Part shown: positions 13,963-24,735 of the stretch, in pieces
Numbering within the stretch: the stretch's first letter is position 1
How the letters are laid out: the number at the start of each line of letters is the position of its first letter
DNA from: Hyalella azteca
Lineage: Eukaryota; Arthropoda; Malacostraca; Amphipoda; Hyalellidae
Reading direction: 5' to 3'
Assembly (NCBI RefSeq): GCF_000764305.2
Contig: NW_025944533.1
Coordinates: 806,001-870,000 of the forward strand
Length of the DNA: 64,000 bases
The notes under the pieces: generated by a model
Told to the model about the DNA's origin: nothing
The model's input: only the letters and a program-made list of their open reading frames with translations
Databases searched by the model: none
Made by a program: the position numbers and the translations under genes

Positions 13963-14689
13963 CTGGTGGATAGGGTGCAGGTGGCATGGATTCAGCAGAG
14001 GGATAATTCCTTAAATATCCATCGTGTGGATATCCAGCAGCCTCCATGGCAGACTTGGGGCCTCCATCAGCGCTGGTGAGATAAGGGACTGGTTGTCCAT
14101 GAGAGTCCACGTGTCCCACTCGCCCATATGGCGCATAGTTGCACCAGGTCTGCGCTGCGAACGCCTGACACGAGTCTGCCGTCATGGACGAAGGCCCGGG
14201 CGCATATTCGTATTTGTTGGGCCAAAAAGCTAAAGCCTTGCGGTCGGCAGCGACTCTGGAGTCGGCAATATTGTAATACGTGGGGGTGACCCCGTCTCTG
14301 CAGAACGCTTGGCTGTATTGGGAATCGAAAGGCGCCGTTGCCACGGCGTGGTCTGGCTGGTAATTCCATGGCTGCGTCGAGTGGGAATGCCGGATTACAC
14401 CCGGGGCTGCGGGGTCTGAGCAGTCTGTCGGGTGAGGGTAAGGTGTCCCCGGTAAAGTAGCTGATGCCGCAGCCGCCCTTTTAGCCGGGATATGAAGAGG
14501 GGCTTGAGCCGCCGCTTCGAGCGACCGCTCCTCGTACACGGCACCGCCACCGTTCATCCTATCCGCCGTCTCGACACCGCCGCCACCACCGCCACCCACT
14601 GCTTCATGGTGCCGCCACAATTCAGCCGCCGTCGCCACCGTGATCGAGGAGCAGGAGGACGAGGATCGAGAACACAAAAGCACACACAT
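13963..14689 (-). CDS. Abd-B: Abdominal-B homeobox protein, N-terminal coding exon (homeobox not in window)
   Basis: Posterior Hox transcription factor that specifies posterior trunk segments by binding DNA through a homeodomain. This exon encodes only the regulatory N-terminus, about 242 residues if translation begins at 14689. Visible landmarks are a glycine run (residues 32-38), the conserved APLHIPAKRA block (63-72), WNYQPDH (108-114), QYSQAFCRDG (124-133), TYYNIADSR (137-145), TWCNYAPY (181-188) and GQPVPYL (198-204), ending in a proline-rich PPAPYPP. The APLHIP block and the TWCNY/PVPYL region are typical of arthropod Abd-B. The exon ends CCACCAG|GTGAGT at 13963 in phase 1; the homeodomain must be encoded further left. 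The first ATG (14687-14689) has a poor context (TTAATGT) and follows an in-frame TGA; the ATG of residue 45 (14555-14557) has an A at -3 and may be the real start, just 18 residues before the conserved block. Confidence 0.85.
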
Positions 14690-14935
14690 TAATCAGCGAG
14701 CCACGAGCGCCGCTTGGTAGCACCTACAGACTGTCTGGCTGGTGCACCTCGAAGCGACCACTAGCTAGCACTGAGAACTATAGCGCAGTACTACTGCCTG
14801 ACTTGCAACCATACTGTGACTCTACTGCCTACACTACACACGTACAGGCCCGGGGCGGGCCTCAGCGCTGCTCTCTGGGGAGGAACCCGCTCTTAAGAAC
14901 AGATCTGGGACGCGGTGCTATTGGGTCTGCCGCTC

Positions 14936-14943
14936 TGACGTCA
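14936..14943. promoter_or_regulatory. Consensus CRE palindrome (TGACGTCA)
   Basis: A perfect eight-base cyclic-AMP response element, the binding site of CREB/ATF bZIP dimers, lies about 250 bp upstream of the Abd-B coding start and near a GC box. In this AT-rich genome an exact CRE in a promoter island is unlikely to be common, but function is inferred. Confidence 0.4.
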
Positions 14944-15022
14944 CGACCCTTGAGACCCGTTCAGTGCTTGGCCCGCCCATTCAAATAGAGAGCGACTTCG
15001 TTGAAACTCTTACTGACATACA

Positions 15023-15045
15023 CTGCTGCTGCTGCTGCTGCTGCT
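15023..15045. repeat. CTG triplet microsatellite
   Basis: About seven and a half CTG units, with a second imperfect CTG/CCG run near 15068-15090. They border the Abd-B promoter island. No open reading frame with start or splice signals uses them, so they are probably non-coding. Confidence 0.8.
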
Positions 15046-15115
15046 TATGCTTAGGCTGCCGCAGCTACTACTGCTGCCGCTGCTGCTGACAGGTCGTTTT
15101 CTTGCGTTCTACTAA

Positions 15116-16635
15116 GCGATGTTTATTCTTAACCTGAATCTTCAAGTGAAATTAAAAAATTCATAATTGCTAACTCGTGAAAAAAATTTCGGCCGATTCA
15201 TATCATAACGTAATACTTGTGAATAAAAATTTTTCAACCATGTGAGTTTGTCATACAAGTAAGTTGTATGACTTTTGTAAAAAAAATTGTAAATTATAAA
15301 AGATATTTTTTCACCTCTTGGAATTAGACTTAGAAACTGTATACCTCAGATGTAGCAGTGCCTGTAGGTTTTTGATGTCATAAATCAAAACCAATTTTCT
15401 GCATAAAGAATCTCTCAGGCTTTATTTTCTAACTCTGAAATTTTAATGTATAATAATTTTATGTTTTCACAATGAAACATTCTTGAAATCGTAAATTATA
15501 AAACTTACTCACGGAAAAAAAATATCGTAAAATTCGAGTAAAAATACCACATTACACCTTTTTTTGCCGAAATCCTAATGAAATTTCAACAATAACTTTA
15601 AATTCCATCATTGAAGCGAACAAATCCAAAAGGTAAACATCGAAGTTTTGCAAAATTAAATTTATTTTAGGTTTAATGTAGTTTGAAAAAGTGTGATTAT
15701 CTAAAATCAGTTCCAAATGTGAATGAAGGTGGATCGTAAAAAACTGGAAACTATTAATTACTTACGAATATCATTTCTATTTCTATTTATACGCTTGAAA
15801 TTATTCAATTCGCTCTGTTCTTCCGGACTGCACAAATTATATGTGGCTTGCATTATCATTTGATTAACGAAGCCATTTTGAGAAAACTCTGCGGACTTTG
15901 ATGGATATATTTCATTTACGCTGACTAAACCAGCAAATCAACCAAAATTAAGTTACATTCAACTATTAAGTGAAAACTCGTTACTAAACTTTAATAAACT
16001 CGTTAAAATTTAAATTTTTGCATTCTTTTATATCAAATTGGCTAGACCTGTGCCATTCATTTAAATTCATTGACACAGAACGGTGAAAATATTTGAGAAC
16101 AGTGATCAGTATGATTATTATTGTAAGTTTAAGCCATTTAATAAATACATTTTGCTATATTATGCGATAACAAAGCTGAAACCTAATGCCGATAGAGCAA
16201 AAAATTTAGAATCATTCTCACAATACGTGCCTGAAAAAGGCTGTAATTGAAGTACAGGTCACGAGAACTTAAATTTGCTAACCACTGATTCTCACAGACG
16301 AATAATCGCCAATCCATTGAAAATTCACCGTTAATCCTTCTAGGCTGTATGTTACTTAAAACATATTATATATATTATTCATTCGCGCGTAACGGTATGG
16401 AACTTATTAAGTCGACTGTACACGTATCCCGATTTTACGAGTTTTTATTAGCGGCAAACGCTTATTTGCGCCTCTGCAGTGTCTCAGAGAGCCGGTGCCC
16501 ACAACCACAAAAGGCTTCAGGTAAAGAGTGTGTGTAAAGAAGATTCCCTTGTAATTATCCCAGAAATGACTAAATGTGGTCTTGCTCCACATGGAAAATT
16601 CTTCATTGTATCCATGGCTACGAACTTCCTTATCT
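15116..16635. other. AT-rich intergenic sequence upstream of the Abd-B promoter
   Basis: No gene or repeat was recognised. The only notable patch is a slightly GC-richer stretch at 16430-16530 with TTTTACGAG and TTTTTATTAG, sequences of the TTTAY type bound by Abd-B-class homeodomains. An autoregulatory element is possible but unproven. Confidence 0.5.
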
Positions 16636-17050
16636 GATGGTTCTCCAATGAGCGGACATTTTTGAGCCTTCTAATAAACGCTTGCGGTCACTGGACGTAA
16701 TTAAAGATAAATGCTGGATAAATGGATATATGAATTTATTTCTTGATTTTTCGAACTATGTTATTCCAAGCACAAATAAGTTATAAAAAATTACATTATT
16801 GATTTATTTATGTCATCTTGCCGCGAAGGTGTAAAATTTAATCATTCAATTAGATTTTAGTAGTTAAAAACTTAGAATTTTGTGAAACTACAAAATTATA
16901 CACTCTCATTTATAATTACTAATAACTATAGTTTATTGCTTGTTGAAAGCATTAATAAAAACATATAGTTTTTGAGCCATGTTAATGGCAAATATTAGTG
17001 AAGTGCCTAAAGTACTCGGTATTTTAAGAAGCGTGCAGTGAGAAATATTT

Positions 17051-17206
17051 ATGGAAGCTTTGACTGGACGCGCGATTCTCCATGCATTCTCGCAGTTGGA
17101 GGGCAGGGACTTTTACGAGCACCGACTTGCCGTCTGGCAGACGGACGATTTAACAGTGAGCGACTGCAGGAACACCGTTGACAGGATGCACATGGACGGC
17201 AGATAA
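17051..17206 (+). CDS. Candidate 51-codon ORF in GC-rich block, unknown function
   Basis: An ATG-to-TAA frame encodes 51 residues beginning MEALTGRAILHAFSQLEG and ending MHMDGR, in a patch clearly GC-richer than its surroundings. It is preceded by an acceptor-like GCGTGCAG at about 17032-17039 and is directly followed by the 80-bp minisatellite, whose first unit overlaps its stop. The translation is mixed in charge and not low-complexity, but no domain is recognised. The opposite strand is also partly open here, so GC-richness alone may explain the lack of stops. The identical copy at 26194-26349 adds no independent support because the whole surrounding block is copied. Confidence 0.25.
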   Translation: MEALTGRAILHAFSQLEGRDFYEHRLAVWQTDDLTVSDCRNTVDRMHMDGR

Positions 17207-17545
17207 AAAATCTCATGCCCCGTAGTATCCAGGTGTACTTAATTAAAATAATAAAGGAAAACCTGAAACTTATCGAAATCGAAAGAAAAAATCTCATGCC
17301 CCGTAGTATCCAGGTGTACTTAATTAAAATAATAAAGGAAAACCTGAAACTTGTCAAATTCGAAAGAAAAATTCTCATGCCCCGTAGTATCCAGGTGTAC
17401 TTAAAATAATAAAGGAGAACCTGAAACTTGTCAAAATCTAAACAAAAATTCTTACGCCGTAGCATGCAGGTGTACGAAAAATAATACAGGAATACCTGAA
17501 ACTTGCCAAAATTAAAACAAAAAATTTCATTGTTCATTATATCCA
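17207..17545. repeat. 80-bp minisatellite, about four units (copy 1)
   Basis: Units of 76-81 bp start near 17211, 17292, 17372 and 17449, with a decayed partial unit near 17525. Each contains CTCATGCCCCGTAGTATCC and a later CCTGAAACTTGTC. Divergence increases toward the right. Repetitive open frames on both strands are by-products. The same array is longer in the second copy of this block at 26347-26935. Confidence 0.9.
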
Positions 17546-18177
17546 CATATGATATTATACTGGAATAACGTACTACCTATGAATAATATACTACTTATAA
17601 TATACTAGACCCCGTAAACGAAAATTAATTGCATGTTAGCAACGTGATGATGAAGATATTCATGTATGCCTTGTACAATTAAGTCATCCTGAAAACTTTT
17701 CACTGCCAGTAAATATAATTTATATATTTAGTATAATTTTTTTGTTCGATACCTTCGAGCATATTAATTAATTTGCAATTTCTTGTGCAGTATTTGTTAT
17801 TCCGATTATTTCGCAACACACAAACGTGATCGTAAATTTCCTCCGGAAATTTCCCTAACCAACTTGAGTAGAAATTAAGTTTCTTGCAATTGGAATATTT
17901 TATATGCAAAGTTACTTTATTAAACAGCAATCTTGTTAATCGTACTTCCAATCTTTCTTCAGGCCTTTTCAGTAATTAAATAGGTACAAATTCTTGCCAC
18001 TTCAACTGACAAATGGTTTATCCATATATATTTCCATGACAATCAATATAAGGTCCCTCCAATGAATATTATATCAGTACTAAGGCGGAGCTTTATGAAT
18101 ATTCGATAACGATTCTGAATTTTCGAATTAAGTATGATTTTTTATGCTGTTGGTTACATTATTTTTAATTTCCAGTC

Positions 18178-19461
18178 GTACCTTAAATGGATAATTAATT
18201 TCTTTCATCAATTCATTGATGCAAGGATTCGTGGGACGTTTGTTAGGACATAATTATTTCATTGTTAAAATGAACTTTATTTTCCGGAGAACCTCACAAA
18301 ATAACCTAGACCAAAATCGATTTCAAGTATTTTGCTGAGCTGAGGATCGAGAAGCTCTGAACGTTACTCGCATTACTTAACAAGAAATGAATTCATTCAA
18401 CTTGAAGATAGCAAAAAAAGAAGCATTATCACGCAAGACTTTTTTTTAGATATTTCCCTGCGTGTTCAATTGAAATAACTCTCCGGGTTTCTGTTCAAAT
18501 CAGAGCAAAAACTACCGAGTCAATTCGTCCATGTTGATTTGTATACGGCTGGCCGAGTGCGGCCACATCTAAGTCACAGAGATCGCATCAAACCGAGAAA
18601 TTCATTGAAAAGCCCGTCCTGACACGTTCATGTCGTAAAACTAAAAGGGTTAGGCGCTTACGGGTCTCATTGCTTCCCTGCACCATTGATCTGCAACCGC
18701 TCAAAATTAACACAGCATAATTGGGCTCAAGCTTTGGCCCGGGTTGAGGTTGCCTACTCCTCCGTAGGCATCTGATATTAGTCGTAAATAGAGCATTTTT
18801 CTGTGTTAGCGCTTTAGAAAAAGAAACGAATATTTTTAATTAAGCAGATTTTGCATTTCTCCTATGCTAAAATGTTCACCTTCTTATTAGCAACAATTAT
18901 CTCAGAAGCTGCAAATTCGCTGTCTGTGCCAGCACGACTGGATTTAGTATAAATTTATAGTGGATATAAGCTACAAAGCAAATATTGTATTGTGCCGTCG
19001 ATGCGCCGTGCAAAACACTCATTTGCATTAACAACTCATGAGAACTCACCCAACATGCATTAATGAGTTCAGCACCCAGCAAGAAAAAATTACTTCAATC
19101 CTGAACATCTTACGGAAAAAACTCTTGATGAAAGACAATATTCCTTATCCTTTTTGTCAGTTTTTCACCTAATGTTCGATAACATGCAGACTAAAAATTT
19201 TATTTCTCTCCTCGGATTCACAAATAACTTTGGAGTTGATTTACTTGTGCATGATAATCGTTTAAGTGTATTGGGATGTGTTAAGATTAGATAATGGGCC
19301 AATATTAATCACAAATTTTATTCTCAAGTTTATAATCTCAAACTGAGTAGGCTAATTATTGTCAAGTAAGCTCGATTCGTTTTTCATCTATCATGTCAGT
19401 TACCGACTAGGTATTATAGTTGACGAATTATTCGAGATAATTTCAAACTAAATTGATAATT
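18178..19461. other. Sequence without recognised genes
   Basis: Mostly AT-rich, with a moderately GC-rich section at about 18540-18780 (CGGCTGGCCGAGTGCGGCC and GCCCGGGTTGAGG). No start, splice pair or domain supports a gene in it. The GC-rich part is a possible regulatory island. Confidence 0.45.
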
Positions 19462-20461
19462 TTCAGCTTTGCTCGATTTCAATTAACGTATCAATCATTT
19501 ACTCGATGCATGCAATTTCGTAATTCGTATTACTTCAGTGACTCTTGCTACGGGAAAATAGAACTTATATAGCCTGTGAATACCCAAGCAGAGACTACCA
19601 TCATAACCACACGATGATAGACTCTTCTTGCACATAAAATAAAGTTTTTATATTCTATACGTAACTGATTTGCTTCGTCCAGGACATGTTTCGTTAAAAT
19701 GTTTCAAAAATGGAATTTAATTTTTGTCATTACGGTGGAAGTTCAATTGCAACATCGAATTAGTTCAGACACTTGTGATTCAAACAAGAGATTCATTTTA
19801 CCTAGAGCATTCAATAATCAGAGCATTAATAATAATAAATAATAAATAATCACGTTTAAATTCGTTTTATATATAATTATTCAGAAATAAGTCACCTTTT
19901 CTCTGGTTGAAAGCCAGAGTTCTGGAGGACGATGATGCTTGTTGTCTGTTAAGGGTCGGAGAAGATTCAGCTTTGCTCGATTTCAATTAACGTATCAATC
20001 ATTTACTCGATGCATGCAATTTCGTAATTCGTATTACTTCAGTGACTCTTGCTACGGGAATATAGAACTTATATAGCCTGTGAATTAATAGCCAAGCAGA
20101 GACTACCATCATAACCAAACGATGATAGACTCTTCTTGCACGTAAAATAAAGTTTTGATGTTCTACGTAACTGATTTGTTTTGTTTCGTCTGAGACGTGT
20201 TTCGTTAAAACAGTTCAAAAATTGAATGTAATTTTCGCCATTACGGTGAAAGTTCAATTGCAACATCGGATTAGTTCAGACACTTGCGATTCAAACAATA
20301 GATTCATTTTAACATCAGAGCATTCAATAATCAGAGCATGAATAATAATAAAAAAACTTGTTTTTTATATAATTATTCAGAAATAAGTCACCTTTTCTCT
20401 GGTTGAAAGCCAGAGTTCTGGAGGACGATGATGCTTGTTGTCTGTTAAGGGTCGGAGAAGA
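19462..20461. repeat. Tandem duplication of about 500 bp
   Basis: Two adjacent copies, 19462-19965 and 19966-20461, share nearly all bases. Differences are small: CCAAGC versus TTAATAGCCAAGC, GATTTGCTTCG versus GATTTGTTTTGTTTCG, an ACATCAGAG insertion, and a shorter AAT run in the right copy. The duplicated unit carries the 3' half of the polyglutamine exon including its splice donor. The junction falls at GGAGAAG|ATTCAG. It may be a real recent duplication or two haplotypes placed end to end by the assembler. Confidence 0.9.
19896..19964 (-). pseudogene. Truncated duplicate of the polyglutamine exon
   Basis: The left copy of the tandem duplication repeats only the last 69 nt of the exon at 20392-20518, from the codons for SPTLNRQQ to the AAAAG|GTGACT donor. 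It lacks the glutamine tract and any acceptor of its own, so it cannot be an exon unless a new acceptor is used. Its coding bases match the right copy, so the duplication is recent or artefactual. Confidence 0.6.
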
Positions 20462-20518
20462 GTTGCCTGGTGACAGTTGCTGTTGTTGCTGCTGCTGTTG
20501 ATACTGCAGCTGCTGTTG
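20392..20518 (-). CDS. Polyglutamine-coding internal exon, gene not recognised
   Basis: On the minus strand a frame encodes a glutamine tract interrupted by LQY, followed by LSPGNSSPTLNRQQ and ending ALAFNQRK-like residues (TLAFNQRK). It is bounded by a pyrimidine-rich acceptor ending GAGCTGCAG at 20519 and a donor AAAAG|GTGACT at 20391, giving 127 nt that start in phase 0 and end in phase 1. Without splicing the frame would run into AT-rich sequence and stop. The Q-rich, Ser/Pro-rich composition suits a transcription regulator. Abd-B proteins of some insects carry long Q tracts before the APLHIP block, and this exon lies 5.7 kb upstream on the same strand, so an alternative upstream Abd-B exon is possible; an unrelated gene is equally possible. 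A second frame is also open. Confidence 0.45.
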
Positions 20519-20711
20519 CTGCAGCTCAACGGCAGAAAAGGTGTGAGGATGAAACAGTCCCAAAAAAATCTTGAAGGCTTTTAGTTACTTTTTTCCGAAA
20601 AATTTGTGAACGTTGGGCAATACCCAGCGTTCAGCGGAACAACTTTGACTTCAATAAAAACCTGAAATCGAGCAAATAATTTTTTTTCTACTGATGCAGC
20701 ACTTGGATTAC

Positions 20712-20756
20712 TTCACAACTGTACTGCGGTAGGTCACTGGAATTTCTGGTGATGAC
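20712..20756 (-). CDS. Candidate short exon upstream of the polyQ exon
   Basis: A strong acceptor (a run of T then CTTTACAG at 20757-20759) opens a frame VITRNSSDLPQYSCE. It can end at a GAA|GTAATC donor (20711) in phase 0 after 45 nt, which would join in frame to the polyQ exon across a 193-bp intron. Alternatively it reads on to a TAG at 20698-20700 and would be a terminal exon of 22 codons. The acceptor is among the best in the window; the donor is mediocre. The protein is not recognised. Confidence 0.35.
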
Positions 20757-20877
20757 CTGTAAAGAAAAAAAAGACACTCACATTAATCGTAATAATTGGG
20801 ACATCGTAAACGATTTTTTTTTAGTATACTAGCTCTCATATACCTTGATCCGATTAAAATTTAACGATCTATTTTTT

Positions 20878-21063
20878 AGCGCATTTTCTCATTTATGGAA
20901 AAATGCACTATTGTGTTCGCCATGCCCGTCTGACCGTCCGTCCGTCTGTCCGTCCGTCCGTCTGTCCGCTCGTCTGTCTGCCCGTCCGTGCCTTTACGTT
21001 TTCGTCGACGAGAAAATGCGCTCTCTGTCACTCACTGCAGTGGGTACTGAGTTATATTTTTTA
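20878..21063 (+). repeat. CCGT/CTGT hairpin element, copy 1
   Basis: A recurrent element begins AGCGCATTTTCTC, continues with ATTTATGGAAAAATGCACTA, a CCGT/CTGT microsatellite, then TCGTCGACGA and GAGAAAATGCGCT. The outer pair forms a perfect 13-bp inverted repeat in this copy. It closes with a conserved tail CACTCACTGCAGTG..TACTGAGTTATATTTTT; the tail palindrome carries one change here (GTGGGT). This copy has the longest microsatellite of the four. Confidence 0.85.
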
Positions 21064-24000
21064 CATATTTATAAGGAACAGTCGTTGCTACAATCAAATG
21101 TTAATTGAAACAAACAAAATGAGCTAAATTTAACCTTTTTGTTTTACAAATGAGTTTTTATTTATTTGAAAACGTATTTTAAAAATGAATCCTTGTTTGG
21201 TGTATCGTGTTTGGAGTTACAGGCGTGCATGTAAAAACGCTGCTAAAACTTCAAGTTCCGAGCATGAACGACAAGAAAACTTGTCAAATATGGATAAAAG
21301 TTGCAATTATTTCAACATATCTACGGATCTTTTGCAGACGAAAAAATAACTCGGTAATTTTAAAACAAATGTGCATACATGTATTATATATATATGTTCA
21401 TTCTAAATAATCAAACTATATGTGATTTAATATAGACCATCCTTAATTTTCGTAGCATGCATTTTTAAATAAGAAAAATGAGAAATAAATTAAATTATTC
21501 GATTTAACGTATATGTGAGCCTCGAAATGAATCTTTCTTCACTCGAGATATATTCGATTAAATCTATTCCATTGGCATTTCCAGTTTCTTTCTGAAACAT
21601 ATTTTTGACTGAAATTGCGTTCGAACTCATTAAAAACTTTAATATTTATTCTCCATTCAGATGGAATCGAATTTAATGACATACGTTAACTCAATAACCC
21701 TCTCTAAAATAAGGCTTCATAATATTTTAAGCAAAATGGTTTAATCTACACCAAGCTTCTTGTGGGAACATGCTAATAGAAATTTTTAAACATAAATAGG
21801 CAAATACGACAGCAACATCTTAACTTATTTAGGTTGACCATCAACAAAGTTAGCCATCGCACATGTAGGACGAGAAACCCGTTTTCTATGATTTCATATG
21901 AAGGCCTGTTTGTGATTGGTGAAAAAACCGCTAATACTTTCGTCTGATTGGCTTTTACAAGGAGGTTCACATCGGCCTACTTGTTTGTATAGCGGCCTCA
22001 AAAATGGAGCCAAACGATCATCCATTGTTTGCATGTCAAATTCTTTTTAAATCACAATATATTGTTAATACTAAAAATATTAAATTCGAAACTTGAAGGC
22101 CCAATAGAACACATGAACAGAAATTCATTGGGATTCGCCATATGTTGTGAAATATGCTACTTTCAGATAAAATTCCTGTGGAGCGAAACTTAAATTTCTA
22201 TTGTTTGGCTGCCGCAGAATTCAAGTTAAAGTAATATGTGATGTAATAGGCATTTTATAAAACCATTTTCATTATATAGTGGCAGCGCTTGGACAACCAT
22301 TGCCAAACACATGGATGAACACTCACACGATTTAATCGATAATTTAAGTCTCTTATTTCAATTAATTTCCATCGTTCCCATTCTGGAGCATGCATAGTTC
22401 AAGAGTTCGTTAAAATTTATTCGAGTGGCTGAATATTTACTGCGACTTTGTATCATCCATTTCAATCTAATTCGTTAACAAATAAATAGTTATTTTACTT
22501 ATATTCTCAAAGAAAATAATTTATTTTGTACTAAAAGATAACTGAAAATATTATGTATAGGGAAGGTCGCCAGTTTCAATATTTACTCTAGATTGCCCAG
22601 CAAGTTTGTTATAATTTGAAGGCTTCCTATATACAAGCTGGCTTGTTCATGCCTCGCTTGTGGCCAGCTTCATCTGGCAGCATCTAAACAGCGTCATATT
22701 CTGCGTGCTTTTGAAGAAGGTTTCCATTAAACTAAGTGACTTTCCACTGAGTTAAGTACATTCTTTGCCCGAGTCCATTAGGATTTAGTGCAAACTAACT
22801 TAGAGAAGAAGAATGAAGAAATTTTGAAGCGAAGGTGTATGCTACACGCGGGGTTGAATAAATAGAGGTTTGGTCCATTGAGGTTTCGTACACACGAATT
22901 TATAGACGAAATGAAGACCGTTTGAAAGTTCTGGGTAAAATCTACGTGTATTATTTACTTCACATGAAGACAGAAATGGAATCCCATACGATTTAGGAAA
23001 CCCTTAGAAGTGAACCACGCGGGGGGTTGTGGTCCAAGGATTGTCTTAAATGAGAATAGAAAATGTTGGATGTTTGCACGAGGTAACAAAGAACTGTACC
23101 CTGATATATTGTACGCCATTCTGCGGGAAATTGTGGACGTGTTATTGATGGCAGACGGTACGACTGTTAACTGTCATCAAAAATGTGGCGAATATATATG
23201 CAAAATGCACAATGCTTATTGATGTATTCTTCTAAAATTTTAGACTGCTGCAGCTTGAGAAAAGATATTGCACCCAGGTACTAGTCATGTAATTTTTACT
23301 AATTTTATCGTACAGTACGTACGGCATGTGCTGAATTATCTATGGCCGCCAGTTGTCCATCAGTGGCCGCCACTAACAATAAGACCACACAGATACCCCT
23401 GCAAAAGCTCCTTCGCACGATAAAACGAGAAAAGCGGCTAAGAAGAAAAAGATCTCAAGCTCAAGTCAAATATATTTGGTCTCGCTATGCATGCTTTGGC
23501 ATTCATTTCCAGAGATCACTTTCTGCATGGAAAATCTCAAGCTGATCCTAACTTCTCTGGCATAGAGTGCTGGTGCCACAGCTAGGGTTTCTAAGCAGAG
23601 CTTAAGCAAGCGTGTCTGTGCACCAATCACAAAGATTTCCTCGACACAATCTTCAGCTCAAGGGTCGTCTTCATTTCCATACAGATGGCTCGGTGCCTCG
23701 GCTCTGATTCCTCTATCCACAGAACCTAGCCGGCGCGCTGTCCAGACATTTTCTGCACGCGTATTTATTTCTACAACCATGCATCGTGCCAAATCAAATT
23801 GATGCAGAATTGTAAGTGCTATGGTTATTGGTTGCCCGGCGATCAGCCGTTGAAAATACGCAGATTATTTTAATATGAAGTAGAATTTCTGGTCGTGAAA
23901 TGCAAGTAGACAAGCCTGTTTTGTAAACTTGGTTAGAGTTATTTTTTAATTTTTGCAAAAGCTCCATGGAACATGCATGTACTCGCACGCAAGTTAATGA

Positions 24001-24735
24001 TGCATGACAAGTCTGTATCTGGAAAACTTTGTAGGTTTTATCCGCCGAAAACTTAGTGGTCGAATATGCTTAATGAGACACCGCGATTAGCTGGGTAATC
24101 AGTTAGGCATTTATCCCTGCAAGCAGACACGACCCGAAAAACAAATTACCATCAATTTGATTAAAGAGAATTTTGGCTCCAGCTAGCAAGAAGGAACTCC
24201 TGAATGTCATAAGGATTTTTTTTCAAGTAAAGAAGAACTCATGAAAGAATTCTAAAGAGAAAATTTGAAAAACATAATTTCATTACATTTCAGAAACTAA
24301 TATTCTTATTTATAATTAAGCTTACAAACTATAACATTCATGCAAAAATGAAACTAACTACTTAATTCAAATTCTAAGTTGTCCGAATAAGATATGCCTC
24401 GCTCCTGTTTGGTGAAAATCGAAGAAACATTGTTCCTTGAAATTTTTTTATTAAAAGTTGCAATAGTCAATTTCCATATTATTAAAGGTTGATTAATATC
24501 AATAATAACTATTACTAATAGTATATATATTACTGGTTTATCCCCATATCGAGACATCACATTTCTATCAATTATTCTTTCCAGAACTCAAAAAATGCAG
24601 ATGAATTAAAAATCGAATCCAATATTGTAATTTTACAATATAAGAACTTTATCTTAACTATATTATAACTAAACGAAAATATAACCAAGCTAGAAATATG
24701 CAGCGTGCAAGCATGAGCTGAGGCAAGCGGTTAGA
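21064..24735. other. Long stretch without recognised genes
   Basis: Mostly AT-rich non-coding sequence. A GC-richer section at 23340-23760 contains ATGGCCGCCAGTTG and a basic 67-codon frame (23342-23545, rich in K and R) but no splice pair or domain I can name. Short frames elsewhere, such as 23010-23222, begin without ATG and look random. Confidence 0.5.

Larger units (their letters stand above)
14690..15115 (-). promoter_or_regulatory. Abd-B 5' leader and proximal promoter region
   Basis: Unusually GC-rich sequence continues for about 400 bp upstream of the Abd-B exon and then stops abruptly. On the minus strand it contains a GGGCGGG GC box (14972-14978), a perfect CRE palindrome TGACGTCA (14936-14943) and an arthropod initiator-like TCAGT (14770-14774) that would give a leader of roughly 80-220 nt. 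No good TATA box is seen at -30 of that initiator, which agrees with the TATA-less promoters usual for Hox genes. CTG/CAG triplet runs (15023-15045 and about 15068-15090) lie at its outer edge. The initiator choice is tentative. Confidence 0.45.
16636..18177. repeat. Duplicated block B, left copy (matches 25779-27456)
   Basis: This segment recurs at 25779-27456. The first roughly 570 bp of the two copies are almost identical, the minisatellite in the middle differs in copy number, and the part after the minisatellite differs by many substitutions and indels. The second copy begins immediately behind a sequencing-library adapter, so much of the apparent duplication is probably an assembly product of two divergent haplotypes rather than a genomic repeat. 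Confidence 0.85.

Noticed and set aside
14024..14369. Other long open frames overlapping the Abd-B exon on both strands
   Set aside because: GC-rich coding sequence lowers stop frequency in all frames; only the Abd-B frame carries conserved Hox N-terminal motifs and a matching splice donor.
17049..17546. 165-codon minus-strand frame, and the similar one at 26460-26675
   Set aside because: Most of it translates the 80-bp minisatellite; the repeated FRFSFIILIKYTWILRGM motif is a by-product of unit length near a multiple of three.
20712..20756. An immunoglobulin-like reading of DLPQYSCEV in the short exon
   Set aside because: The D-x-x-x-Y-x-C resemblance spans only a few residues, with no second cysteine or Ig strand pattern nearby.
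20845..21127. Frames rich in R, P, S and V over the CCGT/CTGT tract (also at 38255-38476 and 62661-62843)
   Set aside because: They are read-through of the microsatellite core of the hairpin element, present wherever the element occurs, with no start or splice logic.
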